A DNA stretch of 64,000 nucleotides from Asparagopsis taxiformis (taxonomy: Eukaryota > Rhodophyta > Florideophyceae > Bonnemaisoniales > Bonnemaisoniaceae): contig JALQPE010002205.1 in NCBI GenBank assembly GCA_030407315.1, positions 1 through 64,000 on the forward strand. The letters run 5' to 3'. A program made the position numbers and the translations under genes. Of this stretch, positions 28,297-40,926 are shown piece by piece; positions within the stretch are counted from its first letter, which is position 1; each line of letters starts with the position of its first letter. The notes under the pieces were generated by a model, which had not been told where the DNA came from, searched no databases, and was given only the letters and a program-made list of their open reading frames with translations.

Positions 28297-28460
28297 TCCA
28301 GCACAACAACAACGAAAACTGGACAAACAAACAAACAAACAAACGAACAGATAAACGAACAAACCGAGCAACCCAGTTGACTAAGGAGAGCACTTGATCA
28401 GCAACAAGAAATGTGAGTGTGACCGCCGAATTGATGTGGACACCGACACTCCCAGCTTTC

Positions 28461-28468
28461 TTATATAC
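28461..28468 (-). promoter_or_regulatory. TATA box of spondin copy 1
   Basis: TATATAAG on the minus strand, ~165 bp before the ATG; same in all copies (29698-29705, 34875-34882, 40053-40060, 45231-45238, 50409-50416 on the plus strand). Confidence 0.65.
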
Positions 28469-28852
28469 ACAACCGAGGTAGTATCTCGCCCACACTACTA
28501 CCACTCGTCATCCACTTGTACCGTTTCGCCCAGAATTCTTCTCAATCGTTCGTTAGCCCCCCCCCCATTCGGTCGCTCGCCAGCGCACACGCTCAACTGA
28601 TCAGTCGTTCGCTGAGTTTGGTACGCCCATCACCGTATCGGTGATTCGATTGTCCTCGCGCAGAGGAGGATCACGAATACATCATTCATAGACGCAGAGG
28701 TTGGTTGGTGGATTGAAGCTGCCACAGCTGCAGTGAATCGGCTCAGCGACTGGAACAATCGCTGCGCGTGCGTGGCAGATTAGAGGACTGGGGGAGATAA
28801 ACTGGAAATCGAGCGAGAGGCGCGGGAGAGAAACAAAACAACGAATAGTTGT

Positions 28853-29313
28853 GTCTTTTGGGAGGCCTGTAGACTACTGGCAGTAGACGGGTGGGTGAGA
28901 AGTTGTACACGTGTATTACAGGATAGCTTTTCCCGTTTAAATTTAGGCGGTGTCGAATTGAAACCAATGGATGTGTTTCTACACGTTTCACAACATATGA
29001 TGACGATCTGTAAGGCGCTGCTGCCATCGCAGTGGTGATGCCCCTCGACTTTGTTCTCCAGATGGCAATCTTATACGACCGTGTCATTCCTAACCGGTAC
29101 TAAATTAAAGTGTCCAACTAAGCTTGACCAGCGTGTTTCTAGAGATGAACTCTCGAAAGGTTCGGTTGACTGGCGGGGCTTCTCTTGAACAAACTTCCTA
29201 AAGACGATACAAACATCACATACGTGATTTATTTCAACAATTTAACGGAACAAAAGATTCCTGTAGTACACGTATACAACATCTGAGACATCATCATCTG
29301 GCCTGATACGATC
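28853..29313. other. Spacer at the centre of the inverted repeat
   Basis: 461 bp with no partner elsewhere in the window and no convincing gene. It separates the divergent spondin promoters of copies 1 and 2. Confidence 0.85.
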
Positions 29314-29697
29314 CAACTATTCGTTGTTTTGTTTCTCTACCGCGCCTCTCGCTCGATTTCCAGTTTATCTCCCCCAGTCCTCTAATCTGCCACGCACGCG
29401 CAGCGATTGTTCCAGTCGCTGAGCCGATTCACTGCAGCTGTGGCAGCTTCAATCCACCAACCAACCTCTGCGTCTATGAATGATGTATTCGTGATCCTCC
29501 TCTGCGCGAGGACAATCGAATCACCGATACGGTGATGGGCGTACCAAACTCAGCGAACGACTGATCAGTTGAGCGTGTGCGCTGGCGAGCGACCGAATGG
29601 GGGGGGGGCTAACGAACGATTGAGAAGAATTCTGGGCGAAACGGTACAAGTGGATGACGAGTGGTAGTAGTGTGGGCGAGATACTACCTCGGTTGTG

Positions 29698-29705
29698 TAT
29701 ATAAG
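29698..29705 (+). promoter_or_regulatory. TATA box of spondin copy 2
   Basis: TATATAAG, 165 bp before the ATG. The 5' leader carries a GTTT repeat (29818-29842). Confidence 0.65.
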
Positions 29706-29869
29706 AAAGCTGGGAGTGTCGGTGTCCACATCAATTCGGCGGTCACACTCACATTTCTTGTTGCTGATCAAGTGCTCTTCCTTAGTCAACTGGGTTGCTC
29801 GGTTTGTTCGTTTATCTGTTCGTTTGTTTGTTTGTTTGTTTGTCCAGTTTTCGTTGTTGTTGTGCTGGA

Positions 29870-30571
29870 ATGATGTTTTCTCGCATGATTTGTTCTGTGT
29901 TTGTGGCGGCTGTGCTGGTGGCAGGTTCTGCTGCGATCGAGGATCTTCCGTTCCCTGGATGTCGGGGATCTGCGAAATACAGGGTGACGTTCTTCAACCT
30001 GCTGACCGCGGAGAATTTCGGGGATCTGATCCCGTCCGATGGGCTGGTGTACTCGCCGCTGGCTGCGTTTTCGCACTCGAACCGACAATCGTTTTTCACG
30101 ATACGCGGATTTGCGAACGGACCTGTTGAGCAGGTGGCGGAGACTGGAGTGAACACCCGAATTATCCGACTGGGACGACGTTTGCGACGACAGAGGCGTG
30201 GCGTTTTGTCTGTCGTGGATGCGGGTGCAGTGACGATGCCTGGCAAATCGACTAGCGTGATTCTGAGGGTGGATTGTGCGCATCCGTTTGTGACAGTGCT
30301 GGGAATGATTGCGCCGTCTCCGGACTGGATTGTGCAGATTAACAATCGTAATTTGTTTGATGTGTCTCGGGGGCGATTTGTGAGGCGGATGGCTGGAGAT
30401 TTGATTGCGTACGACAGTGGAGTGGACGATGGGCGTGAGTTTACGCCGCCGCTTGATTTGTCGCTGGACCTCCCGACGGTGCCGCAGAAGAACATTGCTC
30501 CGTTGGTGGAGGACGAGACGGACCGGTTTGAGGGGCGTAATGTTGGTCGGTACACGATTGAGAGGATCTGA
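29870..30571 (+). CDS. Secreted spondin-domain protein, copy 2 (right arm)
   Basis: Identical in protein to copy 1 (233 residues, MMFSR start, Arg in KYRVTFF), supporting that copies 1 and 2 arose by the inversion event. It is divergent from copy 1 across the palindrome centre and convergent with the cupin gene at 31655. Confidence 0.85.
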   Translation: MMFSRMICSVFVAAVLVAGSAAIEDLPFPGCRGSAKYRVTFFNLLTAENFGDLIPSDGLVYSPLAAFSHSNRQSFFTIRGFANGPVEQVAETGVNTRIIRLGRRLRRQRRGVLSVVDAGAVTMPGKSTSVILRVDCAHPFVTVLGMIAPSPDWIVQINNRNLFDVSRGRFVRRMAGDLIAYDSGVDDGREFTPPLDLSLDLPTVPQKNIAPLVEDETDRFEGRNVGRYTIERI

Positions 30572-31654
30572 GGACATAGGAGAGGGGGTTCCCACGCCGA
30601 ATAGAAGGGAGGTGGGAGTTGATTTTGAGAATGGTAATAAGCGAGTATGTGTGCGTGCGTGCATGTTAGCGTGTGTGCGTGGGTGTACATGCTTGGACCG
30701 ATAGTGTATGTGCAGTGGATAGGGGCAGTAGACTACTAGCTGGAGTAAACTAGACGGAATGAGAATAATGAATGTGAAGTGCAAGACGAAACGGTGATTG
30801 GGTGAGTGGTTTGAGTGAATCAATGGAGTGGCTCGGGGTAGGTGGGTTGGTGGTGAGTAATGGTGAGAGTCGGGACTGATATTGGACAGAGTTGCTCTCA
30901 GTATTACTCCCTTGGTCAATCTACTCTCGGGTCTTGAGAAATTGCTAAATTAGTTGAATGTGGAGGATACAGCAAATTGGGGTCGAAGAGGGAGGCAGAA
31001 GATGTGACATGAGGACGGTAGGTTTGTTCACTTCCGCCATATATACGAGTATTTATGCCAATACGAAACGCTGTATCCTCTGTATGTGCCTTCGGTCACT
31101 ATGTTTTTTAGGTATTCTGGAGGCGTCAACCTAGCTCGATTCAAGTCAAGGTGAAATCATTCGCCAGAATGATGTGATGATTCTGCTTCATCTGACCTCA
31201 TGAACAGATGGTTATATTTCACACGGAGTATCTGCTGTATAACTTTTCATGACTTTGCAGTACTTTGCAATGCGATGCAATGCGATGGAAACAAGGCGTT
31301 TGGGTGAGAGATAGCAGCAGATTTATATCTCGAAGAACGGGGCATTACTGAAGAATGACTGGTGAGAGCGAGGTAGGATGATTGTCGCAAGGATTGTTGT
31401 TCTTGGTGAAACGTTGTTTACTGTAATGCAATGTATAGTGATTTGGTTGAGCGTCAGTAGATGTACACACAAGTTGAGCTAGCCAGGCAGCTGTCTTGAG
31501 CTAGAATAGTATAATGGAGTGGAGCCAACAAAATTGGTTGCGGTCACCGACCCATTGACTTGGGTAGGTGACCAACAGAGTAGAGTCATCATGTCACAAC
31601 AGTTAGTCTTGTGCTCTAGAAATGCACCTCTGAAACTATCAATCCATGCCGTGT

Positions 31655-32167
31655 TTACACAGGAACAGTGCCCGGATCAGCAGAGTTGAAGACAGACAGG
31701 AACACACAGTCCGTCTTGCTGATGCACTCCGTTTCATGAACCAAGCCCTGCGGGAACACAGTAGATTCGCCTGCTCGAATAACATTGGTCACCGTTCTGA
31801 CCTCACCGAGACCCTCGAATCGGAACGAAATGCGGAATGTGCCCTGGAGGGCATTGAGCGTCTCGGTAGCGCGAGGGTGGTAGTGGGGAATAAACGGCTG
31901 GCCAGCTTTGAGGAACACACGGACAATGGTGGACTGGACGTCGGTGGCAGCGAGGGCGGGGAAGTTATTGAGATCTGCAATGGAAACCTTGAAGTTGGGG
32001 GTGTTGACCTGGGTAGCGCGGGAGAACTGGATGCGGAAGTCACGGTTTCTTAGGCCAGAGCGCACAGCCGAGGCAGTGTCGAGGCCCAGACTGGGAATCG
32101 AGGCGAGGGAGAGGGAGATGAGGCAGGAAAGCAGGGCGAGGAGGGAGAGTGTGTTGAAGCGAGCCAT
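31655..32167 (-). CDS. Secreted germin-like cupin, copy 2
   Basis: The same 170-residue protein as at 25999, on the opposite strand. In the 3' region it shares the GCGTTTGGG variant (about 31299) with the left arm, where later units have GCATTTGGG. Confidence 0.85.
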   Translation of the reverse strand: MARFNTLSLLALLSCLISLSLASIPSLGLDTASAVRSGLRNRDFRIQFSRATQVNTPNFKVSIADLNNFPALAATDVQSTIVRVFLKAGQPFIPHYHPRATETLNALQGTFRISFRFEGLGEVRTVTNVIRAGESTVFPQGLVHETECISKTDCVFLSVFNSADPGTVPV

Positions 32168-33140
32168 TGGAGCGGAGTGCAACGGGATGAGGAAGATGTG
32201 TTGGGGATGAGCGGGTGGATGGATGGCTGAATGCTGTAGTTGGATGGTATGGTGATGACAGAAGTGTGCAGAGAGTGTTGGTGTTGCGTTTAAATGCTCG
32301 GGGAACGAAGGAATGATAGGAGGTAGGACAGGAGGAGGACCGTGGAACAAGGAGCGGGGGTTTGTGTGAGTCTAATGCAGTGAATTGATCGTGATCGGTG
32401 CATCACGGCAGGGTCGGTGCAGAGATGGGAGAGGCCATGAATTGCGTCGCTGTAGGAACCCAATGATGTCACGTCAATGACGCGCTGGTTCGGTTAACGG
32501 ACTAACGCAGGTTTGGTTGGTGTCATCAACCAAAAGCTCACCAAGTTGGTGAGCTATTTCGGACTGGCACTCGCCAGAGAGGCACGGTGCGGAGAGGAGC
32601 ACGCACGCACCGTGACGTTCATAATGGACCGAGCGGTGCCGCTTCGGCAGATGGTCCTTTTCGATGACCGGTTCATTTTTCTTCAAAATTTCAAGAACTG
32701 TATGAGTCCTTGCTTCATAGAACACGTAATGGAATTTCATTCCACCCACGTCATTGCCCCGGTACGTTTGGCGTCCCGCATCTTCACTGTAACATCCGGA
32801 CAGTAACGCAGTAACGTACTGCATAGCATGGTCCTCTGGAGTAGCTGATCGACGTGATTTGGTGATGATGGAGATAAGGTTTGCAATCAGAGATGCGCGA
32901 AATAGGATTTCGGTAAACCCCAGAGGTTTGGGAAAATGCTGCAGGAAACCGACGACTGGTATCGACAACAAGTGACAAGCAGTCGAGCTCTTCCAAGGCT
33001 ATTGTCAGTATCAATGAGGACAATACCCAATGGCGCTGTGCCTACATATGTGCCGATGCCGGAACATTCTAGGTCTGTGTACTTCAAATCCCCATCTCCA
33101 ACAAGTTTTCGCAATCAATTTGAGCATGGCTGGATCGATC

Positions 33141-34860
33141 AGCTCCTGTAACCGTCGCCAATTGTGAACTAGTAGCAGTATTCCATTATGATGTATGTGT
33201 ATGACAGGTGAGTTTGATTTGTAGAAATGAGTGTTATTAACGGTTTAGACTGGGGATACGTGCATGCTCAAACAGGGAAGTAAATGGATTCGGGGAGATG
33301 TAGCGCAGAGAATGCTGAGATAGGCCAGGCTGCGGTGATACTAACAGCGTTTTGGTGATAAATAGAAACGAATAGACTTCAATGTGATGTGAATCACGCT
33401 ACCTCACGCACGATTTCACCAGTTTGATAACGCTGATGTGCTTTAGGATAGGCGTCGCTGGAGAACTTGATATCGGTGACATGAGAGGTTCTGCGAGAAA
33501 TCATTGTTGACTATCCGAATTTGCAATTTGCAGGCGGATTGATTCTGGGATGGGCGATAAGCTCAGTGCCTCAGCTGCTCTGAGATCAATGGGATGCAAT
33601 GGAGTAATCGAAGTGGAGCAATATGAATGGGAGAGAAGGCAGCCTTGAAACATTGCACTGGAATATGGAATCACTCTCGCCAAGTGTGTGCAGTCGAAAA
33701 ATTGGATTAGATGCAACTTGGTAAAGCATGCCTCCTGGGTGTCTGATTCAAGCAGACAGATTGTGCAGCGTCGAGGTATAGCAGACATGTGCAAAGTAAT
33801 GTAGGACAGCGGTCCAGCAGTTTGGAGGAGGCACACAGCCAGCGGCGGGTGGATCCAATTTAATTTTAAAAGTCAAATGACGAAAAGTTGAATCACCAGT
33901 GGCGATGTGCTCATAGAAAAGGGAATGAAAAGATCCCGATGGAAGAGTACAGGAGTATGACAAGTGGATGAAGGAAATGTGAGATCAGGTCGTAGTCCCA
34001 TTTCATTGGGTGATGGATACATGATTTTTCATATTTCTTCCAGAAATCGGAAATGATTGGCTTACAGGCACTTGCGGACACCTTCCCTTGCGAATATTGC
34101 TGGAGAGTGAGATTGGGCACATCGTTAGATAGGCTACTGCACTCTACTACAAGCTGTGGACTCCTCATACGGGCATTTCTACCTCTTATTACAGCCTCCG
34201 GGAACGACACTCCAGACAGCTGTTTCTCGACACCGAGTCCAGTGCCCTACTTACGCGACCGCATCTTCAAGAAGCGGTACGTGCAACGCAAACGGTTACC
34301 TCCTGTCTCTGCGGCGAGGGAGGCACGTCCACGTTTATACGTATGAGTCTACCGATGTAATTACGTATGATGGTCTTTGACAGTGCGACACGGCCAGAAA
34401 CAATCCCAGTTCGAATATTTATTTCTCCTATTAATCAACACAACAAGATGTCCATCGGCACACGTGTGCAACATTTCACGCACACATCATCTCACTGCCC
34501 TTAATGATCAAACGATCTATAATTTTATTTCTCCCCAACACACTCACGACCAATCTCCAGTTTCTCCACCAGTCCTCTAACGTGCCACGCACACGCAGTC
34601 ATTCTACCAGTCGCTGAGCTGATGGACCGCGGCTGTGGCTGTGGCTGTTTCAACCACCCAATCAACCTTTGCATCCATGAACGATGTATTCGTGGTCCTC
34701 TGCGCGAGGACAACCGACTCATCGATATGGTGATGGGCGTAACAAACTCAGCGAACGACCGATCAGTTGAGCCAGTGAGGGGGCTAGTGAACGAATGAAG
34801 ACAATTTGGAGCGAGCGCAACCTTACGTGCGCATGACGTGGTAGTAGTGTGGGCGAGATA
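33141..34860. other. Unit segment without an obvious gene
   Basis: The 1.7 kb between the cupin upstream region and the next spondin promoter, repeated at 38319-40037, 43497-45215 and 48675-50393 and absent from the left side of the palindrome. Frames up to about 110 codons occur (33501-33836 and 33911-34210, minus) with no recognisable domain. The last ~280 bp resemble the diverged promoter part of the first unit. Confidence 0.55.
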
Positions 34861-35049
34861 CTAGCTGGGTTGTGTATATAAGGAAGCTGGGAGTGTCGGT
34901 GTCCACATCAATTCGGCGGTCACACTCATATTTCTTGTTGCTGATCAAGTGCTCTTCCTTAGTCAACTGGGTTGCTCGGTTTGTTCGTTTATCTGTTCGT
35001 TTGTTTGTTTGTTTGTTTGTCCAGTTTTCGTTGTTGTTGTGTTGGAATA

Positions 35050-35748
35050 ATGTTTTCTCGCATGATTTGTTCTGTGTTTGTGGCGGCTGTGCTGGTGGCA
35101 GGTTCTGCTGCGATCGAGGATCTTCCGTTCCCTGGATGTCGGGGATCTGCGAAATACAAGGTGACATTCTTCAACCTGCTGACCGCGGAGAATTTCGGGG
35201 ATCTGATCCCGTCCGATGGGCTGGTGTACTCGCCGCTGGCTGCGTTTTCGCACTCGAACCGACAATCGTTTTTCACGATACGCGGATTTGCGAACGGACC
35301 TGTTGAGCAGGTGGCGGAGACTGGAGTGAACACCCGAATTATCCGACTGGGACGACGTTTGCGACGACAGAGGCGTGGCGTTTTGTCTGTCGTGGATGCG
35401 GGTGCAGTGACGATGCCTGGCAAATCGACTAGCGTGATTCTGAGGGTGGATTGTGCGCATCCGTTTGTGACAGTGCTGGGAATGATTGCGCCGTCTCCGG
35501 ACTGGATTGTGCAGATTAACAATCGTAATTTGTTTGATGTGTCTCGGGGGCGATTTGTGAGGCGGATGGCTGGAGATTTGATTGCGTACGACAGTGGAGT
35601 GGACGATGGGCGTGAGTTTACGCCGCCGCTTGATTTGTCGCTGGACCTCCCGACGGTGCCGCAGAAGAACATTGCTCCGTTGGTGGAGGACGAGACGGAC
35701 CGGTTTGAGGGGCGTAATGTTGGTCGGTACACGATTGAGAGGATCTGA
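35050..35748 (+). CDS. Secreted spondin-domain protein, copy 3
   Basis: 232 residues: the first of the two ATGs is ATA here, so translation starts one codon later. Lysine replaces arginine in KYKVTFF. These changes mark the second subtype, shared with copies 4-6. Confidence 0.85.
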   Translation: MFSRMICSVFVAAVLVAGSAAIEDLPFPGCRGSAKYKVTFFNLLTAENFGDLIPSDGLVYSPLAAFSHSNRQSFFTIRGFANGPVEQVAETGVNTRIIRLGRRLRRQRRGVLSVVDAGAVTMPGKSTSVILRVDCAHPFVTVLGMIAPSPDWIVQINNRNLFDVSRGRFVRRMAGDLIAYDSGVDDGREFTPPLDLSLDLPTVPQKNIAPLVEDETDRFEGRNVGRYTIERI

Positions 35749-36831
35749 GGACATAGGAGAGGGGGTTCCCACGCCGAATAGAAGGGAGGTGGGAGTTGAT
35801 TTTGAGAATGGTAATAAGCGAGTATGTGTGCGTGCGTGCATGTTAGCGTGTGTGCGTGGGTGTACATGCTTGGACCGATAGTGTATGTGCAGTGGATAGG
35901 GGCAGTAGACTACTAGCTGGAGTAAACTAGACGGAATGAGAATAATGAATGTGAAGTGCAAGACGAAACGGTGATTGGGTGAGTGGTTTGAGTGAATCAA
36001 TGGAGTGGCTCGGGGTAGGTGGGTTGGTGGTGAGTAATGGTGAGAGTCGGGACTGATATTGGACAGAGTTGCTCTCAGTATTACTCCCTTGGTCAATCTA
36101 CTCTCGGGTCTTGAGAAATTGCTAAATTAGTTGAATGTGGAGGATACAGCAAATTGGGGTCGAAGAGGGAGGCAGAAGATGTGACATGAGGACGGTAGGT
36201 TTGTTCACTTCCGCCATATATACGAGTATTTATGCCAATACGAAACGCTGTATCCTCTGTATGTGCCTTCGGTCACTATGTTTTTTAGGTATTCTGGAGG
36301 CGTCAACCTAGCTCGATTCAAGTCAAGGTGAAATCATTCGCCAGAATGATGTGATGATTCTGCTTCATCTGACCTCATGAACAGATGGTTATATTTCACA
36401 CGGAGTATCTGCTGTATAACTTTTCATGACTTTGCAGTACTTTGCAATGCGATGCAATGCGATGGAAACAAGGCATTTGGGTGAGAGATAGCAGCAGATT
36501 TATATCTCGAAGAACGGGGCATTACTGAAGAATGACTGGTGAGAGCGAGGTAGGATGATTGTCGCAAGGATTGTTGTTCTTGGTGAAACGTTGTTTACTG
36601 TAATGCAATGTATAGTGATTTGGTTGAGCGTCAGTAGATGTACACACAAGTTGAGCTAGCCAGGCAGCTGTCTTGAGCTAGAATAGTATAATGGAGTGGA
36701 GCCAACAAAATTGGTTGCGGTCACCGACCCATTGACTTGGGTAGGTGACCAACAGAGTAGAGTCATCATGTCACAACAGTTAGTCTTGTGCTCTAGAAAT
36801 GCACCTCTGAAACTATCAATCCATGCCGTGT

Positions 36832-37344
36832 TTACACAGGAACAGTGCCCGGATCAGCAGAGTTGAAGACAGACAGGAACACACAGTCCGTCTTGCTGAT
36901 GCACTCCGTTTCATGAACCAAGCCCTGCGGGAACACAGTAGATTCGCCTGCTCGAATAACATTGGTCACCGTTCTGACCTCACCGAGACCCTCGAATCGG
37001 AACGAAATGCGGAATGTGCCCTGGAGGGCATTGAGCGTCTCGGTAGCGCGAGGGTGGTAGTGGGGAATAAACGGCTGGCCAGCTTTGAGGAACACACGGA
37101 CAATGGTGGACTGGACGTCGGTGGCAGCGAGGGCGGGGAAGTTATTGAGATCTGCAATGGAAACCTTGAAGTTGGGGGTGTTGACCTGGGTAGCGCGGGA
37201 GAACTGGATGCGGAAGTCACGGTTTCTTAGGCCAGAGCGCACAGCCGAGGCAGTGTCGAGGCCCAGACTGGGAATCGAGGCGAGGGAGAGGGAGATGAGG
37301 CAGGAAAGCAGGGCGAGGAGGGAGAGTGTGTTGAAGCGAGCCAT
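36832..37344 (-). CDS. Secreted germin-like cupin, copy 3
   Basis: Protein identical to the other cupin copies, with signal peptide and all four metal ligands kept. Confidence 0.85.
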   Translation of the reverse strand: MARFNTLSLLALLSCLISLSLASIPSLGLDTASAVRSGLRNRDFRIQFSRATQVNTPNFKVSIADLNNFPALAATDVQSTIVRVFLKAGQPFIPHYHPRATETLNALQGTFRISFRFEGLGEVRTVTNVIRAGESTVFPQGLVHETECISKTDCVFLSVFNSADPGTVPV

Positions 37345-40227
37345 TGGAGCGGAGTGCAACGGGATGAGGAAGATGTGTTGGGGATGAGCGGGTGGATGGA
37401 TGGCTGAATGCTGTAGTTGGATGGTATGGTGATGACAGAAGTGTGCAGAGAGTGTTGGTGTTGCGTTTAAATGCTCGGGGAACGAAGGAATGATAGGAGG
37501 TAGGACAGGAGGAGGACCGTGGAACAAGGAGCGGGGGTTTGTGTGAGTCTAATGCAGTGAATTGATCGTGATCGGTGCATCACGGCAGGGTCGGTGCAGA
37601 GATGGGAGAGGCCATGAATTGCGTCGCTGTAGGAACCCAATGATGTCACGTCAATGACGCGCTGGTTCGGTTAACGGACTAACGCAGGTTTGGTTGGTGT
37701 CATCAACCAAAAGCTCACCAAGTTGGTGAGCTATTTCGGACTGGCACTCGCCAGAGAGGCACGGTGCGGAGAGGAGCACGCACGCACCGTGACGTTCATA
37801 ATGGACCGAGCGGTGCCGCTTCGGCAGATGGTCCTTTTCGATGACCGGTTCATTTTTCTTCAAAATTTCAAGAACTGTATGAGTCCTTGCTTCATAGAAC
37901 ACGTAATGGAATTTCATTCCACCCACGTCATTGCCCCGGTACGTTTGGCGTCCCGCATCTTCACTGTAACATCCGGACAGTAACGCAGTAACGTACTGCA
38001 TAGCATGGTCCTCTGGAGTAGCTGATCGACGTGATTTGGTGATGATGGAGATAAGGTTTGCAATCAGAGATGCGCGAAATAGGATTTCGGTAAACCCCAG
38101 AGGTTTGGGAAAATGCTGCAGGAAACCGACGACTGGTATCGACAACAAGTGACAAGCAGTCGAGCTCTTCCAAGGCTATTGTCAGTATCAATGAGGACAA
38201 TACCCAATGGCGCTGTGCCTACATATGTGCCGATGCCGGAACATTCTAGGTCTGTGTACTTCAAATCCCCATCTCCAACAAGTTTTCGCAATCAATTTGA
38301 GCATGGCTGGATCGATCAGCTCCTGTAACCGTCGCCAATTGTGAACTAGTAGCAGTATTCCATTATGATGTATGTGTATGACAGGTGAGTTTGATTTGTA
38401 GAAATGAGTGTTATTAACGGTTTAGACTGGGGATACGTGCATGCTCAAACAGGGAAGTAAATGGATTCGGGGGAGATGTAGCGCAGAGAATGCTGAGATA
38501 GGCCAGGCTGCGGTGATACTAACAGCGTTTTGGTGATAAATAGAAACGAATAGACTTCAATGTGATGTGAATCACGCTACCTCACGCACGATTTCACCAG
38601 TTTGATAACGCTGATGTGCTTTAGGATAGGCGTCGCTGGAGAACTTGATATCGGTGACATGAGAGGTTCTGCGAGAAATCATTGTTGACTATCCGAATTT
38701 GCAATTTGCAGGCGGATTGATTCTGGGATGGGCGATAAGCTCAGTGCCTCAGCTGCTCTGAGATCAATGGGATGCAATGGAGTAATCGAAGTGGAGCAAT
38801 ATGAATGGGAGAGAAGGCAGCCTTGAAACATTGCACTGGAATATGGAATCACTCTCGCCAAGTGTGTGCAGTCGAAAAATTGGATTAGATGCAACTTGGT
38901 AAAGCATGCCTCCTGGGTGTCTGATTCAAGCAGACAGATTGTGCAGCGTCGAGGTATAGCAGACATGTGCAAAGTAATGTAGGACAGCGGTCCAGCAGTT
39001 TGGAGGAGGCACACAGCCAGCGGCGGGTGGATCCAATTTAATTTTAAAAGTCAAATGACGAAAAGTTGAATCACCAGTGGCGATGTGCTCATAGAAAAGG
39101 GAATGAAAAGATCCCGATGGAAGAGTACAGGAGTATGACAAGTGGATGAAGGAAATGTGAGATCAGGTCGTAGTCCCATTTCATTGGGTGATGGATACAT
39201 GATTTTTCATATTTCTTCCAGAAATCGGAAATGATTGGCTTACAGGCACTTGCGGACACCTTCCCTTGCGAATATTGCTGGAGAGTGAGATTGGGCACAT
39301 CGTTAGATAGGCTACTGCACTCTACTACAAGCTGTGGACTCCTCATACGGGCATTTCTACCTCTTATTACAGCCTCCGGGAACGACACTCCAGACAGCTG
39401 TTTCTCGACACCGAGTCCAGTGCCCTACTTACGCGACCGCATCTTCAAGAAGCGGTACGTGCAACGCAAACGGTTACCTCCTGTCTCTGCGGCGAGGGAG
39501 GCACGTCCACGTTTATACGTATGAGTCTACCGATGTAATTACGTATGATGGTCTTTGACAGTGCGACACGGCCAGAAACAATCCCAGTTCGAATATTTAT
39601 TTCTCCTATTAATCAACACAACAAGATGTCCATCGGCACACGTGTGCAACATTTCACGCACACATCATCTCACTGCCCTTAATGATCAAACGATCTATAA
39701 TTTTATTTCTCCCCAACACACTCACGACCAATCTCCAGTTTCTCCACCAGTCCTCTAACGTGCCACGCACACGCAGTCATTCTACCAGTCGCTGAGCTGA
39801 TGGACCGCGGCTGTGGCTGTGGCTGTTTCAACCACCCAATCAACCTTTGCATCCATGAACGATGTATTCGTGGTCCTCTGCGCGAGGACAACCGACTCAT
39901 CGATATGGTGATGGGCGTAACAAACTCAGCGAACGACCGATCAGTTGAGCCAGTGAGGGGGCTAGTGAACGAATGAAGACAATTTGGAGCGAGCGCAACC
40001 TTACGTGCGCATGACGTGGTAGTAGTGTGGGCGAGATACTAGCTGGGTTGTGTATATAAGGAAGCTGGGAGTGTCGGTGTCCACATCAATTCGGCGGTCA
40101 CACTCATATTTCTTGTTGCTGATCAAGTGCTCTTCCTTAGTCAACTGGGTTGCTCGGTTTGTTCGTTTATCTGTTCGTTTGTTTGTTTGTTTGTTTGTCC
40201 AGTTTTCGTTGTTGTTGTGTTGGAATA

Positions 40228-40926
40228 ATGTTTTCTCGCATGATTTGTTCTGTGTTTGTGGCGGCTGTGCTGGTGGCAGGTTCTGCTGCGATCGAGGATC
40301 TTCCGTTCCCTGGATGTCGGGGATCTGCGAAATACAAGGTGACATTCTTCAACCTGCTGACCGCGGAGAATTTCGGGGATCTGATCCCGTCCGATGGGCT
40401 GGTGTACTCGCCGCTGGCTGCGTTTTCGCACTCGAACCGACAATCGTTTTTCACGATACGCGGATTTGCGAACGGACCTGTTGAGCAGGTGGCGGAGACT
40501 GGAGTGAACACCCGAATTATCCGACTGGGACGACGTTTGCGACGACAGAGGCGTGGCGTTTTGTCTGTCGTGGATGCGGGTGCAGTGACGATGCCTGGCA
40601 AATCGACTAGCGTGATTCTGAGGGTGGATTGTGCGCATCCGTTTGTGACAGTGCTGGGAATGATTGCGCCGTCTCCGGACTGGATTGTGCAGATTAACAA
40701 TCGTAATTTGTTTGATGTGTCTCGGGGGCGATTTGTGAGGCGGATGGCTGGAGATTTGATTGCGTACGACAGTGGAGTGGACGATGGGCGTGAGTTTACG
40801 CCGCCGCTTGATTTGTCGCTGGACCTCCCGACGGTGCCGCAGAAGAACATTGCTCCGTTGGTGGAGGACGAGACGGACCGGTTTGAGGGGCGTAATGTTG
40901 GTCGGTACACGATTGAGAGGATCTGA
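40228..40926 (+). CDS. Secreted spondin-domain protein, copy 4
   Basis: Protein identical to copy 3; TATA at 40053-40060. Confidence 0.85.
   Translation: MFSRMICSVFVAAVLVAGSAAIEDLPFPGCRGSAKYKVTFFNLLTAENFGDLIPSDGLVYSPLAAFSHSNRQSFFTIRGFANGPVEQVAETGVNTRIIRLGRRLRRQRRGVLSVVDAGAVTMPGKSTSVILRVDCAHPFVTVLGMIAPSPDWIVQINNRNLFDVSRGRFVRRMAGDLIAYDSGVDDGREFTPPLDLSLDLPTVPQKNIAPLVEDETDRFEGRNVGRYTIERI

Larger units (their letters stand above)
25026..28852 (+). repeat. Left arm of a 3.8-kb inverted repeat
   Basis: This arm pairs with 29314-33140; positions x and 58166-x match throughout. Only a few single-base differences were noticed. It contains one cupin gene and one spondin gene. It shares diagnostic variants (two adjacent ATGs at the spondin start, a promoter-proximal CGATTCACTGCAGCTG stretch) with the right arm but not with the later tandem copies. 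Confidence 0.95.
29314..33140 (-). repeat. Right arm of the inverted repeat, also first unit of the tandem array
   Basis: The reverse complement of 25026-28852. It ends at 33140 in GATCGATC, the same sequence at which the left arm begins. From about 29650 it is also nearly identical to the downstream 5.18-kb units, while 29314-29650 is clearly diverged from them. Confidence 0.95.

Noticed and set aside
27247..28380. Long His/Arg-rich antisense frames (377 and 292 codons) over the spondin genes, repeated in every unit
   Set aside because: They are shadows of the spondin coding strand; the opposite frame has a signal peptide, a TATA box and a recognisable spondin domain.
33501..34210. Small frames in the repeated spacer between cupin and spondin units
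   Set aside because: No domain, odd composition and no promoter; identity among units only reflects duplication.
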